From the NCBI GenBank assembly GCA_946555465.1, contig CAMNST010000001.1, forward strand, positions 1-64,000: a DNA stretch of 64,000 nt. Direction: 5' to 3'. Shown here in pieces: positions 8,775-17,353 of this stretch. Position numbers and translations under genes: made by a program. The DNA is from an uncultured Clostridia bacterium. Its GTDB lineage: Bacteria > Bacillota > Clostridia > Oscillospirales > Acutalibacteraceae. The notes under the pieces were generated by a model. The model saw nothing but the letters and a program-made list of their open reading frames with translations. It did not search any database and was not told the DNA's origin. Position 1 is the stretch's first letter, and each line of letters begins with the position of its first letter.

Positions 8775-9590
8775 TTGAAATTCAGAAATATATCCGATAT
8801 GCATACGCACAGCGAGTGCAGTTTTGACGGCAATGATTCCTGCGATGCGCTTTGCGAAAGTGCAATAAATAAGGGCGCTTTTGCAATAGCAATTACCGAC
8901 CACTGCGATATTGACGGCAATGATATAAATGCCGATAAATTATGCAGCGAGCAGTTTGAAAAGGTCAGTCTTGCCGCAGAAAAGTATGCAGGTAAAATTA
9001 ATGTTATTAAAGGTCTTGAAATAGGCCAGGGAATATACAGAAAAGAGCAGACAGAGCAAATTATAAAAAATTATGATTATGATTTTATTCTAGGCTCTCT
9101 TCATAATCTTGAAAATATGGAGGATTTTTATTTCCTCGATTATAAAAAGCATGATGTCGACGCTCTTCTGACAGCGTATTTTGAAGGTTTGCTGGAACTT
9201 TGCGAATGGGGTGCTTTTGACTCGCTCGCACATCTTACTTATCCGCTCAGATATATTGTTGCAAGAGAAAAAATTCATGTTGATTTAAATAAATACCGTG
9301 ATATTACCGATGCGGTATTTGAAACGCTTGCAAAAAATAAGAAAGCGCTTGAAATTAACACATCAGGTCTTTTTATGGATATGAAAGACACGCTGCCTAA
9401 TATTGAATTTGTAAAAAGATTTAAGAAAATCGGCGGAGAATATATTACAATAGGTTCTGATTCACACTATGCTGACCGGATTTGTCAGGGTGTTGAACAG
9501 GGCCTTGAAATTGCTTATAAGGCAGGTTTCAGAAAAACTGTTATTTACAGAAATCACGAACCTGTTTCAATTACAATAGATGAGGTGTAA
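8775..9590 (+). CDS. PHP-domain histidinol-phosphatase-like phosphoesterase
   Basis: About 271 aa. The PHP metal site begins with the HxH motif in DMHTHSECSFDG, continues with ITDHCD and GLEIG, and ends with GSDSHYADRI. The fold and length match HisJ-type histidinol phosphatases (L-histidinol phosphate to histidinol), although no other his genes are nearby, so another phosphoester is possible. I prefer the TTG at 8775 because GAAAGGA lies 6 bases before it, whereas the in-frame ATG at 8760 has no ribosome site. The Lrp gene starts 2 bases after the stop. Confidence 0.8.
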   Translation: MKFRNISDMHTHSECSFDGNDSCDALCESAINKGAFAIAITDHCDIDGNDINADKLCSEQFEKVSLAAEKYAGKINVIKGLEIGQGIYRKEQTEQIIKNYDYDFILGSLHNLENMEDFYFLDYKKHDVDALLTAYFEGLLELCEWGAFDSLAHLTYPLRYIVAREKIHVDLNKYRDITDAVFETLAKNKKALEINTSGLFMDMKDTLPNIEFVKRFKKIGGEYITIGSDSHYADRICQGVEQGLEIAYKAGFRKTVIYRNHEPVSITIDEV

Positions 9591-9592
9591 CT

Positions 9593-10075
9593 ATGGAAAA
9601 ATTACTTGAAATTGTTGAAAAAAATCCGCGTCTCTCAAATAAAGAAATAGCGGCTATGCTTGATACAACAGAACAGGCGGTTGAAGAAAAAATCCGTGTT
9701 TATGAAGAAAGCGGAATTATCAGGGGTTACCGTGCGATGGTTGACCGCGAAAAGGTTACATCTGACAGTACTGTTACCGCTCTTATAGAAATAAAAGTTC
9801 AGCCTAAATTCAATCATGGTTTTGATGAACTTGCCCAGCGTATTTCAACTCTTGATGAAGTTGAAGCCGTTTATCTTATGAGTGGAGGATTTGATCTTTG
9901 CTGTATTGTTTCAGATAAATCTTTTCAGGAAGTTGCAATGTTTGTTGCAAACCGTCTTTCACCTATGGACAGCGTTGTTTCAACTGCAACTCATTTTATT
10001 CTCAAAAAGTATAAGGATCAGGGTGTATTCTTTACAGAGAAAATTAAAGATGATAGGGGGAACATTTCCCTTTGA
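9593..10075 (+). CDS. Lrp/AsnC-family transcriptional regulator
   Basis: 160 aa. The N-terminal winged helix-turn-helix (LSNKEIAAMLDTTEQAVEEKI, about residues 14-35) is followed by the IRGYRAMVD linker and a C-terminal RAM/AsnC ligand domain (VEAVYLMSGGFDLCCIV). These proteins usually sense an amino acid as octamers. The next gene is a class I aminotransferase whose original TTG start (10072) overlaps this stop codon, so the two are translationally coupled and the regulator probably controls amino-acid metabolism and its own operon. Confidence 0.9.
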   Translation: MEKLLEIVEKNPRLSNKEIAAMLDTTEQAVEEKIRVYEESGIIRGYRAMVDREKVTSDSTVTALIEIKVQPKFNHGFDELAQRISTLDEVEAVYLMSGGFDLCCIVSDKSFQEVAMFVANRLSPMDSVVSTATHFILKKYKDQGVFFTEKIKDDRGNISL

Positions 10076-10158
10076 TTAACTATGACGAATTTTTAAATCC
10101 AAGCGTTGTGGATATAAAACCAAGCGTAATAATAAAATTTTTCTATTTTGCCGTGTAA
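10072..10158 (+). other. Interrupted N-terminal coding segment of the aminotransferase
   Basis: A TTG overlapping the lrp stop opens a frame that reads LINYDEFLNPSVVDIKPS, the expected N terminus of this aminotransferase family, then VIIKFFYFAV and a TAA at 10156-10158, in frame with the rest of the enzyme. The family consensus here is close to PSGIRKFFDIA.E. At least eight codons differ by a change to T (GGA to GTA, AGA to ATA, GAT to TAT, GAA to TAA, ATG to TTG). This is either decay or a base-calling artefact. Confidence 0.75.
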
Positions 10159-11259
10159 TTGTATTTTGTTATTTCTCTGGGTGTGGGTGAGCCTGTTTTT
10201 CTGACCCCGTGGCATATCAGACAAACGGCCATAGATACCCTTGACCGCGGCACTACAAGATATACTGCCAATGCAGGACTTATTCAGTTAAGAGAAGAAA
10301 TTTCTGCTTTTTATGAAAGAAAATACAACGCAAAATATGACCCCAAAAGTGAAGTTATGGTAACAGTCGGCGGTTCGGAAGGTATTGATATGTGCATTCG
10401 TTCCATGATTTGCCCTGGTGATGAGGTTATTGTTGTTGAACCTTCATTTGTCTGTTACAAACCTATTGTTGAAACCTGCGGCGGTACGGCAGTCGTTGTT
10501 GAAACAAAAAATGAAAATAATTTTAAATTAATGCCCGAAGAACTTGAAAGTGTTATAACAGATAAAACAAAACTTCTTGTTCTTCCTTTCCCGAATAATC
10601 CGACAGGTGCAGTAATGCGTGAGGATGATTTGGCTGCCATTGCAGATGTTATTATTAAACATAATATCTTTGTTTTGTCAGACGAAATATACAGCGAACT
10701 TACATACGGTAGCAGTAAACATGTTTCTGTTGCTTCCATAATTGGTATGAAAGAGCGAACCGTTGTAATAAATGGTTTTTCAAAAACATATTCAATGACG
10801 GGCTGGCGCCTTGGCTATGCACTCGGACCGTCTGCAATTATTACGCAGATGACAAAACTTCACCAGTATGCCATTATGTCTGCTCCGACAACATCTCAGT
10901 ATGCTGCTATAGAGGCGCTGAGAAACGGCGAAAAAGATATTGAAAAAATGCGTGATGATTATGATATGCGCCGCCGCTTTACCGTAAATGCTTTTCGTGA
11001 AATCGGTCTTGACTGTTTTGAGCCCGAAGGGGCATTTTACCTGTTTCCGTGCATAAAATCAACCGGTCTTTCGTCAGAAGAATTCTGCGAGAAACTGATT
11101 ATGAGCAAGCGTGTTGCTGTTGTACCCGGCAACGCATTCGGTGACAGCGGCGAAGGGTTCATTCGTGTTTCTTATTGTTATTCGATTGAGAATATTAAAG
11201 AGGCAGTAAGACGTATCGGCGAATTTATAAAGGAAATAAAAGAAACTAATGGAAATTAA
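10159..11259 (+). CDS. Class I/II pyridoxal-phosphate aminotransferase, 5' end disrupted
   Basis: 366 aa from the first possible start after the in-frame stop; the intact gene would run from 10072 (395 codons). PLP-enzyme motifs are complete: GGSEGIDMCIRS, FPNNPTGAV, SDEIYSELTYG, and the Schiff-base lysine in GFSKTYSMTGWRLGY. The usual GEPDF near the N terminus reads GEPVF, part of the same T-substitution cluster that produced the stop. Relatives act on aromatic or other hydrophobic amino acids. As written, the protein lacks about 29 N-terminal residues that shape the active-site entrance, so activity is doubtful unless the stop is a sequence error. The stop codon overlaps ispE by 11 bases. 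Confidence 0.8.
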   Translation: MYFVISLGVGEPVFLTPWHIRQTAIDTLDRGTTRYTANAGLIQLREEISAFYERKYNAKYDPKSEVMVTVGGSEGIDMCIRSMICPGDEVIVVEPSFVCYKPIVETCGGTAVVVETKNENNFKLMPEELESVITDKTKLLVLPFPNNPTGAVMREDDLAAIADVIIKHNIFVLSDEIYSELTYGSSKHVSVASIIGMKERTVVINGFSKTYSMTGWRLGYALGPSAIITQMTKLHQYAIMSAPTTSQYAAIEALRNGEKDIEKMRDDYDMRRRFTVNAFREIGLDCFEPEGAFYLFPCIKSTGLSSEEFCEKLIMSKRVAVVPGNAFGDSGEGFIRVSYCYSIENIKEAVRRIGEFIKEIKETNGN

Positions 11260-12121
11260 AGTAAAGGCTTATGCCAAAATCAACTTGCTGCTTGATATTA
11301 TCTGCAAAAGAAATGACGGCTATCATGATCTTTTTATGATAATGCAGAGTATCGGTTTATACGATACAGTAACGGTGAGTGAAACTAAATCAAAAGACAT
11401 CACGATTTCCTGCAATATTGATGATATTCCGCTTGATGAAAAAAATATTGCCCACAAGGCGGCAACTGCATTTTTTAAGGAAACCGGAATAAAGAACAAA
11501 GGAATAAATATTGATATAGTAAAAAGAATTCCTCACGCTGCAGGTCTTGCAGGCGGCAGTGCCGACGGTGCCGGTGTTCTTGTTGCGCTTAATGAACTTT
11601 GCGCTTCAGGTTTAACTGATGATGAACTCTGTAAAATCGGTGTTAAAATCGGTGCAGATGTTCCTTTCTGCATAAAGGGCGGAACGCTTCTTGCCCAAGG
11701 AATCGGCGATGTTTTAAATAAGGTGAAACCGTTAAGAAAATGTTATATTCTTATCGCAAAACCTCAGTGCGGTGTCAATACGGGATTTGCTTACGGTCAG
11801 TTTGATGAGCACGGAAAAGTTCATACACCTGATAAATTCGGTATGCTCTGTGCTTTGCAGAACAGAGATTTAAAAGATATCTGCCTTAAGATGGAAAATG
11901 TTTTTGAGCAGTTTATCGATGTGCCTAATAAGGTTGATATCAAAGATATAATGCGTTCAAACGGTGCACTTGGTGTTTGTATGAGCGGCAGCGGACCTAC
12001 CGTTTTCGGAATTTTTGAAGAAAAAGAAAAGGCTGAAACAGCGGCCGGTGAACTTAAAGGTCTTGCAAAAGATATTGCCGTTACGGTTCCTGTTTCAAAA
12101 GGCTGCAAAATCTGCCGTTAA
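11249..12121 (+). CDS. ispE: IspE, 4-diphosphocytidyl-2-C-methyl-D-erythritol kinase
   Basis: 290 aa GHMP kinase. It phosphorylates CDP-methylerythritol in the MEP isoprenoid pathway. Visible motifs are the N-terminal KVKAYAKINLLLDI, the ATP loop HAAGLAGGSADGAGVL, and the C-terminal GVCMSGSGPTVFGIF. The ATG overlaps the aminotransferase 3' end by 11 bases, implying translational coupling. A short hairpin terminator follows. Confidence 0.93.
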   Translation: MEIKVKAYAKINLLLDIICKRNDGYHDLFMIMQSIGLYDTVTVSETKSKDITISCNIDDIPLDEKNIAHKAATAFFKETGIKNKGINIDIVKRIPHAAGLAGGSADGAGVLVALNELCASGLTDDELCKIGVKIGADVPFCIKGGTLLAQGIGDVLNKVKPLRKCYILIAKPQCGVNTGFAYGQFDEHGKVHTPDKFGMLCALQNRDLKDICLKMENVFEQFIDVPNKVDIKDIMRSNGALGVCMSGSGPTVFGIFEEKEKAETAAGELKGLAKDIAVTVPVSKGCKICR

Positions 12122-12130
12122 AAAATAACT

Positions 12131-12166
12131 GCTCTCTGCTGAATGTTTTGTCAGAGAGTGGTTTTG
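12131..12166 (+). terminator. Probable rho-independent terminator after ispE
   Basis: CTCTCTG (12132-12138) pairs with CAGAGAG (12152-12158) across a 13-base loop, followed by TGGTTTTGTATTT. The U-run is imperfect, so read-through into the dehydrogenase 16 bases on is possible. Confidence 0.5.
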
Positions 12167-12181
12167 TATTTGGAGAAAATT

Positions 12182-13204
12182 ATGGAATATAAGAATAAAA
12201 AATTTATTGATGAATTTAAGAATATAATAGAAAATAATAATGTTAATAAAATTCTGTTTGTATCAAGCCGGGAATATGACCGATATGGTTATAGAAAATG
12301 CATTGACGAGATGGGTGTTTCTGTTGTATCATTCAGTGATTTTGAACCCTGTCCGGAAGTATCTTCTGTAATGAAAGGTGTTGAAATTCTAAACGGCGAA
12401 CAGTGTGATTTTATTGTTGCAGTAGGCGGCGGAAGTGCTGTTGATGTTGCAAAGGGAATTAAGTATTATGCAAAGTCTGATATAAAAATTCTTGCTGTTC
12501 CTACAACTGCAGGTACAGGGGCCGAGGTAACCCGCTTTGCTGTTCTTTATAATAAAGGTGATAAAGAATCCGTAAGAAGTTGGGATATTATTCCTGAATT
12601 TGCAGTTTTCGATTATACTTCGCTTTCATCACTTCCTCATTACCAGCGTGTTGTGACCGGTCTCGATGCATTTGCCCACGCACTTGAGGCTTACTGGTCT
12701 GTCAACGCAACAGATGAAAGCCGTGAATATTCAGAAAAATCTCTTGAACTTTTTAACGAATATTTTGCTGCCTATCTTGAAGATGACAAAAATGCATATG
12801 AGCCGATGATGAAATGCAGTGAACTTGCAGGCAGAGCAATTAATATTGCCCAGACAACTGCAGGTCACGCAATGAGTTACAAACTTCATAAAATCAAAGG
12901 TTTTGCCCATGGTCAGGCAGTGGCGATTGCTCTTGCATATATTTGGAAATATATGCTTGAAAACTGCAAAACGGCCGAACTTCAGATTCTTCTTGCCGAG
13001 GTTGAAATTATTTCGGGATATACACCTGAAAGTTTTATAGAATTTCTTAAAAAACTCGGTCTTTGCGATGATTTTCTGTTCAGCGAACAGGAACTGGAAG
13101 AATGTGTAAACGGTGTTAATGTTGAGCGAATGAATAATCATCCTATGACCTTTACCTTAAAAGATATTGAAAATATTTATCGCTCCTTTTTTATAATAAA
13201 ATAA
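12182..13204 (+). CDS. Iron-containing (group III) alcohol dehydrogenase
   Basis: About 340 aa starting at the ATG at 12182, where TGGAG lies 6 bases upstream; the frame is open further upstream without a ribosome site. The NAD(P)-binding AVGGGSAVDVAKG is near residue 80, followed by VPTTAGTGAEVTRFAV. Metal ligands are visible in GLDAFAHALEAYWS (Asp, His) and in TTAGHAMSYKLHK with GFAHGQAVAI. Members reduce small aldehydes or phosphonoacetaldehyde, or act on hydroxy acids; the substrate is not evident. It is followed by a strong terminator. Confidence 0.85.
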   Translation: MEYKNKKFIDEFKNIIENNNVNKILFVSSREYDRYGYRKCIDEMGVSVVSFSDFEPCPEVSSVMKGVEILNGEQCDFIVAVGGGSAVDVAKGIKYYAKSDIKILAVPTTAGTGAEVTRFAVLYNKGDKESVRSWDIIPEFAVFDYTSLSSLPHYQRVVTGLDAFAHALEAYWSVNATDESREYSEKSLELFNEYFAAYLEDDKNAYEPMMKCSELAGRAINIAQTTAGHAMSYKLHKIKGFAHGQAVAIALAYIWKYMLENCKTAELQILLAEVEIISGYTPESFIEFLKKLGLCDDFLFSEQELEECVNGVNVERMNNHPMTFTLKDIENIYRSFFIIK

Positions 13205-13207
13205 TTA

Positions 13208-13244
13208 AAGCATTGCTGAAAATATTTTCGGCAATGCTTTTTTT
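13208..13244 (+). terminator. Rho-independent terminator
   Basis: AAAGCATTGCTGAAAAT pairs with ATTTTCGGCAATGCTTT almost perfectly (one T-G pair), followed by TTTT. The T-run overlaps the -35 of the next promoter. Confidence 0.85.
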
Positions 13245-13273
13245 GACACACAGAATACATATGCCGGTATTAT
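13243..13273 (+). promoter_or_regulatory. Possible promoter of the two-component operon
   Basis: TTGACA (13243-13248) and TATTAT (13268-13273) with a 19-base spacer, longer than optimal, which could mean activator dependence. It is 26 bases before the GTG start. Confidence 0.4.
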
Positions 13274-13298
13274 CTTTTAACTGAAAGGAAGTGTTGAT

Positions 13299-13967
13299 GT
13301 GTTTTCCGTATTAGTGGCTGATGACGAAAAGAAAATAAGAGAAACAATTAAAGATTACCTTGCTGCCAAAGGTCTCATCATTCAAACCGCCTTTGACGGA
13401 ATGGATGCTTTGGAGAAATTTGAACAAGGCAATTTTGATTTGGTTATTCTTGACGTAATGATGCCAAGGCTCAGCGGTTTTGAAACCTGCAGAAAAATAA
13501 GAAAAATCAGCAAGGCGCCTGTTGTTTTTCTTACTGCAAAAGGTCAGGAACAGGATTTTCTGAGCGGTTACAACTGCGGCGGTGATGATTATATTGTAAA
13601 GCCTTTTCCGCTGTCTGTTCTTTATGAAAAATGTATTTCAATCATAAAACGCTACAAGGGAATAGACAGGGATAATGTTTTAAATTTGTGCGGTATAAGT
13701 CTGAATCTGAGCAGTTATAAACTTATGATAGACGGAAAAGATGTTGCCATACCGCATAAAGATTTTAAAATTCTTTATTATCTTATGGAAAACAAAAATA
13801 TTGTTTTAAGCAGAGATTTGATTTTAACCTATGTATGGGGATATGATTTTGACGGTGATGACAGAGTTGTTGATACCCATATTAAACGAATACGAAAACT
13901 TCTCGGTGAAAAATCAGGTTGCATTAAAACGATAGTCAATGCAGGCTATTCCTTTCAGGAGGTGTAA
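13299..13967 (+). CDS. OmpR/PhoB-family response regulator
   Basis: 222 aa with a GTG start (GAAAGGAAG 8 bases upstream). The receiver domain (1-120) has the acidic pair in ADDEKK, the phospho-acceptor Asp in LVILDVMMPRLSG (about residue 52) and the Lys in VKPF. The C-terminal winged helix includes RDLILTYVWGYDFDGDDRVVDTHI and the wing GYSFQEV. Its sensor kinase starts 2 bases downstream. What the pair senses is not evident. Confidence 0.92.
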   Translation: MFSVLVADDEKKIRETIKDYLAAKGLIIQTAFDGMDALEKFEQGNFDLVILDVMMPRLSGFETCRKIRKISKAPVVFLTAKGQEQDFLSGYNCGGDDYIVKPFPLSVLYEKCISIIKRYKGIDRDNVLNLCGISLNLSSYKLMIDGKDVAIPHKDFKILYYLMENKNIVLSRDLILTYVWGYDFDGDDRVVDTHIKRIRKLLGEKSGCIKTIVNAGYSFQEV

Positions 13968-13969
13968 CC

Positions 13970-15544
13970 ATGTTGAAAAAGAAAAATATTATGTGCCTTA
14001 TAACTTCGGTTATTGCTGTGCTTTATATTTTGTGCTGTATCATTCCGTTTGTAAACATACGTGCGGCACTAATCAATGCGTTTTCAGATACAATGATGGA
14101 TGTCAGTGACAGCATTAGTGATTATATTATCAGCGAGTACGAAGAAGAAAAATCAGGTGAAATTTTTTATAATATCAATCCCGAAGAATTAATTGCAGAG
14201 AATTCTTTTAATGATAAATTCCCTTATATCATTTATGTGTGCAATGAAAAAAATGAAATTATTGCCTGTACCGAAAATTGTATATCCTTTTATGAACCTG
14301 TATTTATTACTAAGCAGCGAGTGATTCGCTGTTTTCTTGATGAATATCTTACACCGCAGACAAGAAAACAACTGACTGATTTTCAAAACAGCAATGAAAC
14401 GTACAGTGGCCTGACATTCAAATATGTTGAGGACGACGAGAAGATTATACCCGTAACGCTGATTATAAATTATGAAAATAAAGGCGAAAAAGAGATTAAA
14501 TTTACCGATAATGTACCGACCGATCAGGTGCAGTTTCCGACTTTTGATATCAGTTTTTTCTTAGCAGATATCAATGACAAAGACTATCGCCACGGAGATT
14601 ACGAAGATATCCGAAATTTCTTTAAAAATGAAATGCAGGGCAAATATTCAGGCGAAAGTGCAGACTTTATGTTTGATATGGAAAACGGTCAGTTTGAGCA
14701 GATTCTCCTTTCCGGCGATGAGGGCTACAATGTTTATCTTTTCGGCAAAATGACTCCGTCAGTTTATGTATTTCACGATAATGCTTTTAAAGTTCAGATT
14801 GCAGCCATTTCTTTTGTATTTCTTGCACTGCTTATCGTTATTCTTGTGCTTACCGATTATATGTTTAAAAACAATCAGATGAAATCGGCAAAGTATAGTT
14901 TTGCAAATGCTGCGGCACACGAACTGAAAACACCGCTTGCGGTAATACAGAATCAGTGTGAATGCATTCTTGAAGGTATTAATGCCGAAAACAGTATGCA
15001 GTATGTGCAGTCAATTTATGAAGAATCTGTCAGAATGACACAACTTGTTCAGAAACTGCTTCAGTATAATTCGCTTGTATCGGGTATGAAACTTGTAAAG
15101 AATGCATGCGATTTAGGAATAATTACATCCAATGAAACCGATAAATACCGTGCGTATCTTTCTGATAAAAATCTGAATATAAAAATAATATCCGACAGTA
15201 ATTGCATTGTTAAATGCAATGGCGAACTTATTGCACTGGTAATTGATAATTTCCTTTCAAATGCAGTAAAATTTGCCGATAAAGACAGCGAAATAGTTGT
15301 TGTTTTAAAAAAACATAATGACAAGTGCCAGTTAAGTGTTTTTAATAAGGGAAAACCGATTTCAGCGGAAAACAAAAAGAATATATGGACGCTTCTTTAC
15401 AAAGAAGACGAGAGCAGAAAAGCGGATGGTGTTTCGGGCGGAATGGGTCTTGCGGTTTCAAAACAAATACTTGAACTCCATAATTATAAATACGGATATA
15501 TAAACAGCACGAACGGCGTTGAATTTTATTTTATTGCACAATAG
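13970..15544 (+). CDS. Membrane sensor histidine kinase
   Basis: 524 aa. Transmembrane helix 1 spans about residues 8-26 and helix 2 about 273-297, enclosing an extracytoplasmic sensor domain of roughly 245 residues with many acidic residues. The phospho-acceptor His317 lies in the H-box AAAHELKTPLAV. N-box (DNFLSNAVKFADKD) and G-box (GVSGGMGLAVSKQI) follow. The sensor domain matches no family I know. Partner of the response regulator immediately upstream. Confidence 0.9.
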   Translation: MLKKKNIMCLITSVIAVLYILCCIIPFVNIRAALINAFSDTMMDVSDSISDYIISEYEEEKSGEIFYNINPEELIAENSFNDKFPYIIYVCNEKNEIIACTENCISFYEPVFITKQRVIRCFLDEYLTPQTRKQLTDFQNSNETYSGLTFKYVEDDEKIIPVTLIINYENKGEKEIKFTDNVPTDQVQFPTFDISFFLADINDKDYRHGDYEDIRNFFKNEMQGKYSGESADFMFDMENGQFEQILLSGDEGYNVYLFGKMTPSVYVFHDNAFKVQIAAISFVFLALLIVILVLTDYMFKNNQMKSAKYSFANAAAHELKTPLAVIQNQCECILEGINAENSMQYVQSIYEESVRMTQLVQKLLQYNSLVSGMKLVKNACDLGIITSNETDKYRAYLSDKNLNIKIISDSNCIVKCNGELIALVIDNFLSNAVKFADKDSEIVVVLKKHNDKCQLSVFNKGKPISAENKKNIWTLLYKEDESRKADGVSGGMGLAVSKQILELHNYKYGYINSTNGVEFYFIAQ

Positions 15545-15593
15545 TTTCTTTTGTTGTATAATGGATAAGCAAATAAGGGTTAATCTTATTTGC
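15534..15593 (+). promoter_or_regulatory. Promoter and 5'-UTR hairpin of the ttcA-like gene
   Basis: TTGCAC (15534-15539), 17 bases, TATAAT (15557-15562), lying over the end of the kinase gene. Transcription would begin near 15569, where GCAAATAAG (15569-15577) and CTTATTTGC (15585-15593) form a perfect 9-bp hairpin directly before the AGAGG ribosome site. It may stabilise the mRNA 5' end or modulate initiation. Confidence 0.6.
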
Positions 15594-15608
15594 CCAGAGG
15601 TAGTGAAT

Positions 15609-16454
15609 ATGGCAAGAGAATTAACATTTGCTCAGAATGTTGAGCGCAGTATAATAAAAACTTACCGAAAGGATATATGGAATCCATTCGTTGAGGCATG
15701 CAAAAATTATAAACTTATTTCAGCGGGGGACAGAATAGCCGTGTGTATCAGCGGCGGAAAAGATTCTGTCCTTCTCGCCATGTGTATGAAACATCTTCAA
15801 AAACATTCGGATGTTCCTTTTGAACTCAGATTTATATGTATGGATCCGGGGTATAATCATGCCAATCGCCGCCAAATTGAAATGAACTGTGAAAAACTTG
15901 AAATTCCAGTGGAAATTTTTGAATCCAATATTTTTGATGTCACAACTTCAGCAGGCGGCTCACCCTGTTATCTCTGTGCAAGAATGAGACGCGGTCATCT
16001 TTATGCCAGGGCAAAAGAAATCGGCTGCAATAAAATAGCCCTTGGTCATCATCTCAGTGATGTTATTGAAACAACTCTTATGGGTATGTTTTACGGTTCT
16101 CAACTTCAGGCTATGCTGCCAAAACTGAAAAGCACAAATTTTGAAGGTATGCAACTTATACGGCCGCTTTACTGCGTAAACGAAAAGGCGGTAATAAAAT
16201 GGCGTGAATATAATAACCTCGAATTCATTCAGTGCGCCTGCCGCTTTGTTGATGAATACAGCAAAAGTCAGGATGGCATAGGTGAATCAAAGAGGCAGGA
16301 AATTAAATTTCTCATAGACGATTTAAAAAAGACAAATCCCGATGTTGAACATAACATTTTCAAGTCGATTCATAATGTCAAACTGGATACATTTATTGCC
16401 TATAAGCAAAAGGGAACAGAGCATTCTTTTCTGGAGGAATTTGAAGATGATTAA
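15609..16454 (+). CDS. TtcA-family tRNA 2-thiolation-type PP-loop ATPase
   Basis: About 281 aa from the ATG at 15609 (AGAGG 8 bases upstream); the frame is open further upstream but only over promoter DNA. The PP-loop is in CISGGKDSVLLA. A CxxC (PCYLCARMRRG) and a late CAC (FIQCACRF) match the three cysteines that hold the iron-sulfur cluster in TtcA enzymes, and GHHLSDVIETTLMGMFYG is the family's conserved central motif. TtcA makes 2-thiocytidine at tRNA position 32; clostridial relatives may modify other sites. It overlaps the HAD gene by 8 bases. Confidence 0.85.
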   Translation: MARELTFAQNVERSIIKTYRKDIWNPFVEACKNYKLISAGDRIAVCISGGKDSVLLAMCMKHLQKHSDVPFELRFICMDPGYNHANRRQIEMNCEKLEIPVEIFESNIFDVTTSAGGSPCYLCARMRRGHLYARAKEIGCNKIALGHHLSDVIETTLMGMFYGSQLQAMLPKLKSTNFEGMQLIRPLYCVNEKAVIKWREYNNLEFIQCACRFVDEYSKSQDGIGESKRQEIKFLIDDLKKTNPDVEHNIFKSIHNVKLDTFIAYKQKGTEHSFLEEFEDD

Positions 16455-17151
16455 GTGCATTGTTTTTGATGTGGGCAGAACTTTGATGGAATATGTTGAT
16501 ATGCCAAATGTCTGGACCGAATATTACCGAACTGCTTTTGAGTATGCAAACGAAAAGTTAAATCTTGCTTTTGATGCAGATAAAATAAACAGAGCGGTTG
16601 AAATTCTCCGTTCATTTAATCCGACAGTCAATTACCGTGAAAAAGAAATTTCACCAACAGTTATATTTGAAAATATAAAGAATGAACTTCAAATAAATGT
16701 TGATACCCAAAGGTTTATATCAGTATTTTTCGACTCGTTTCACTTTAAGGCAGTAATTTATTCTGATACGGTTGAAGTACTTAAAAAACTGAACGAAAAA
16801 GGTTATATTATTGCAACGCTTACCGATGTTGCAACGGGTATGCCCGATGAACTTCATAAAAGTTATTTTAAGGAACTGATGCCGTTTTTTGATATGTATG
16901 TTTCATCATCTTCCTGCGGTTTCAGAAAACCCAATCCTAAGGGTGTTTTTGATATTGCCGAGAAGTTTAATCTCAAAAAGAATGAAATTATTTTTGTGGG
17001 CGATGAGAAGAAAGATATGAAAACAGCAGAAAACTTTGGCTGTCTATCTGTTCTTATCGACAGAAAAAATCAGAATAATAACTATGGTCAAAACTTTACA
17101 GTTCATAATCTCAGCGAACTTTTAAATGTTTTGCAGGAAATTGGCTGTTGA
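16447..17151 (+). CDS. HAD-superfamily hydrolase
   Basis: About 234 aa from the ATG at 16447, inside the 3' end of the ttcA-like gene (CTGGAGG upstream). Motif I reads VFDVGRTL: the nucleophile Asp is present but the usual Asp two residues on is Gly, as in some HAD subgroups. Motif II/III and IV are visible as TLTDVATG, FRKPNPKG and FVGDEKKDM. Substrate unknown; probably a small phosphometabolite phosphatase. Confidence 0.82.
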   Translation: MIKCIVFDVGRTLMEYVDMPNVWTEYYRTAFEYANEKLNLAFDADKINRAVEILRSFNPTVNYREKEISPTVIFENIKNELQINVDTQRFISVFFDSFHFKAVIYSDTVEVLKKLNEKGYIIATLTDVATGMPDELHKSYFKELMPFFDMYVSSSSCGFRKPNPKGVFDIAEKFNLKKNEIIFVGDEKKDMKTAENFGCLSVLIDRKNQNNNYGQNFTVHNLSELLNVLQEIGC

Positions 17152-17256
17152 TTTTTATAATCATCTTTTCAGCGAAATCAATCTTTCCTATAAAGCGGGA
17201 AATGACATTCTCAATGACTATATTGATGATTAATCGTTTTATAAAATAATTTTTCA

Positions 17257-17282
17257 GGGAGGAGAAATCCTCCTTTATTTTT
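17257..17282 (+). terminator. Rho-independent terminator
   Basis: AGGGAGGA and TCCTCCTT (one G-T pair) close a GAAA tetraloop, followed by TATTTTT. It ends the ttcA-like/HAD transcript. The 200-base gap to the sigma gene shows no other convincing feature. Confidence 0.7.
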
Positions 17283-17353
17283 CGCAAAAAATAAAATTTA
17301 CTGTTAAGTTTTTGAAAAATAAAAAGTATTACTGGTGAAAGGAGGCAATTTTG

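Noticed and set aside
10100-10210. Diversity-generating retroelement variable region as the cause of the aminotransferase substitutions
   Set aside because: Such elements change template adenines to any base; here several changes appear to be G to T and all end in T, and no reverse transcriptase or template repeat is in the window.
17141-17233. Short + strand frame (about 30 codons, TTG start) overlapping the HAD gene end, reading AVDFYNHLFSEINLSYKAGN and on
   Set aside because: The composition looks coding-like, but the ribosome site is weak, the start is TTG and no family is recognised. Not enough support to call a gene.
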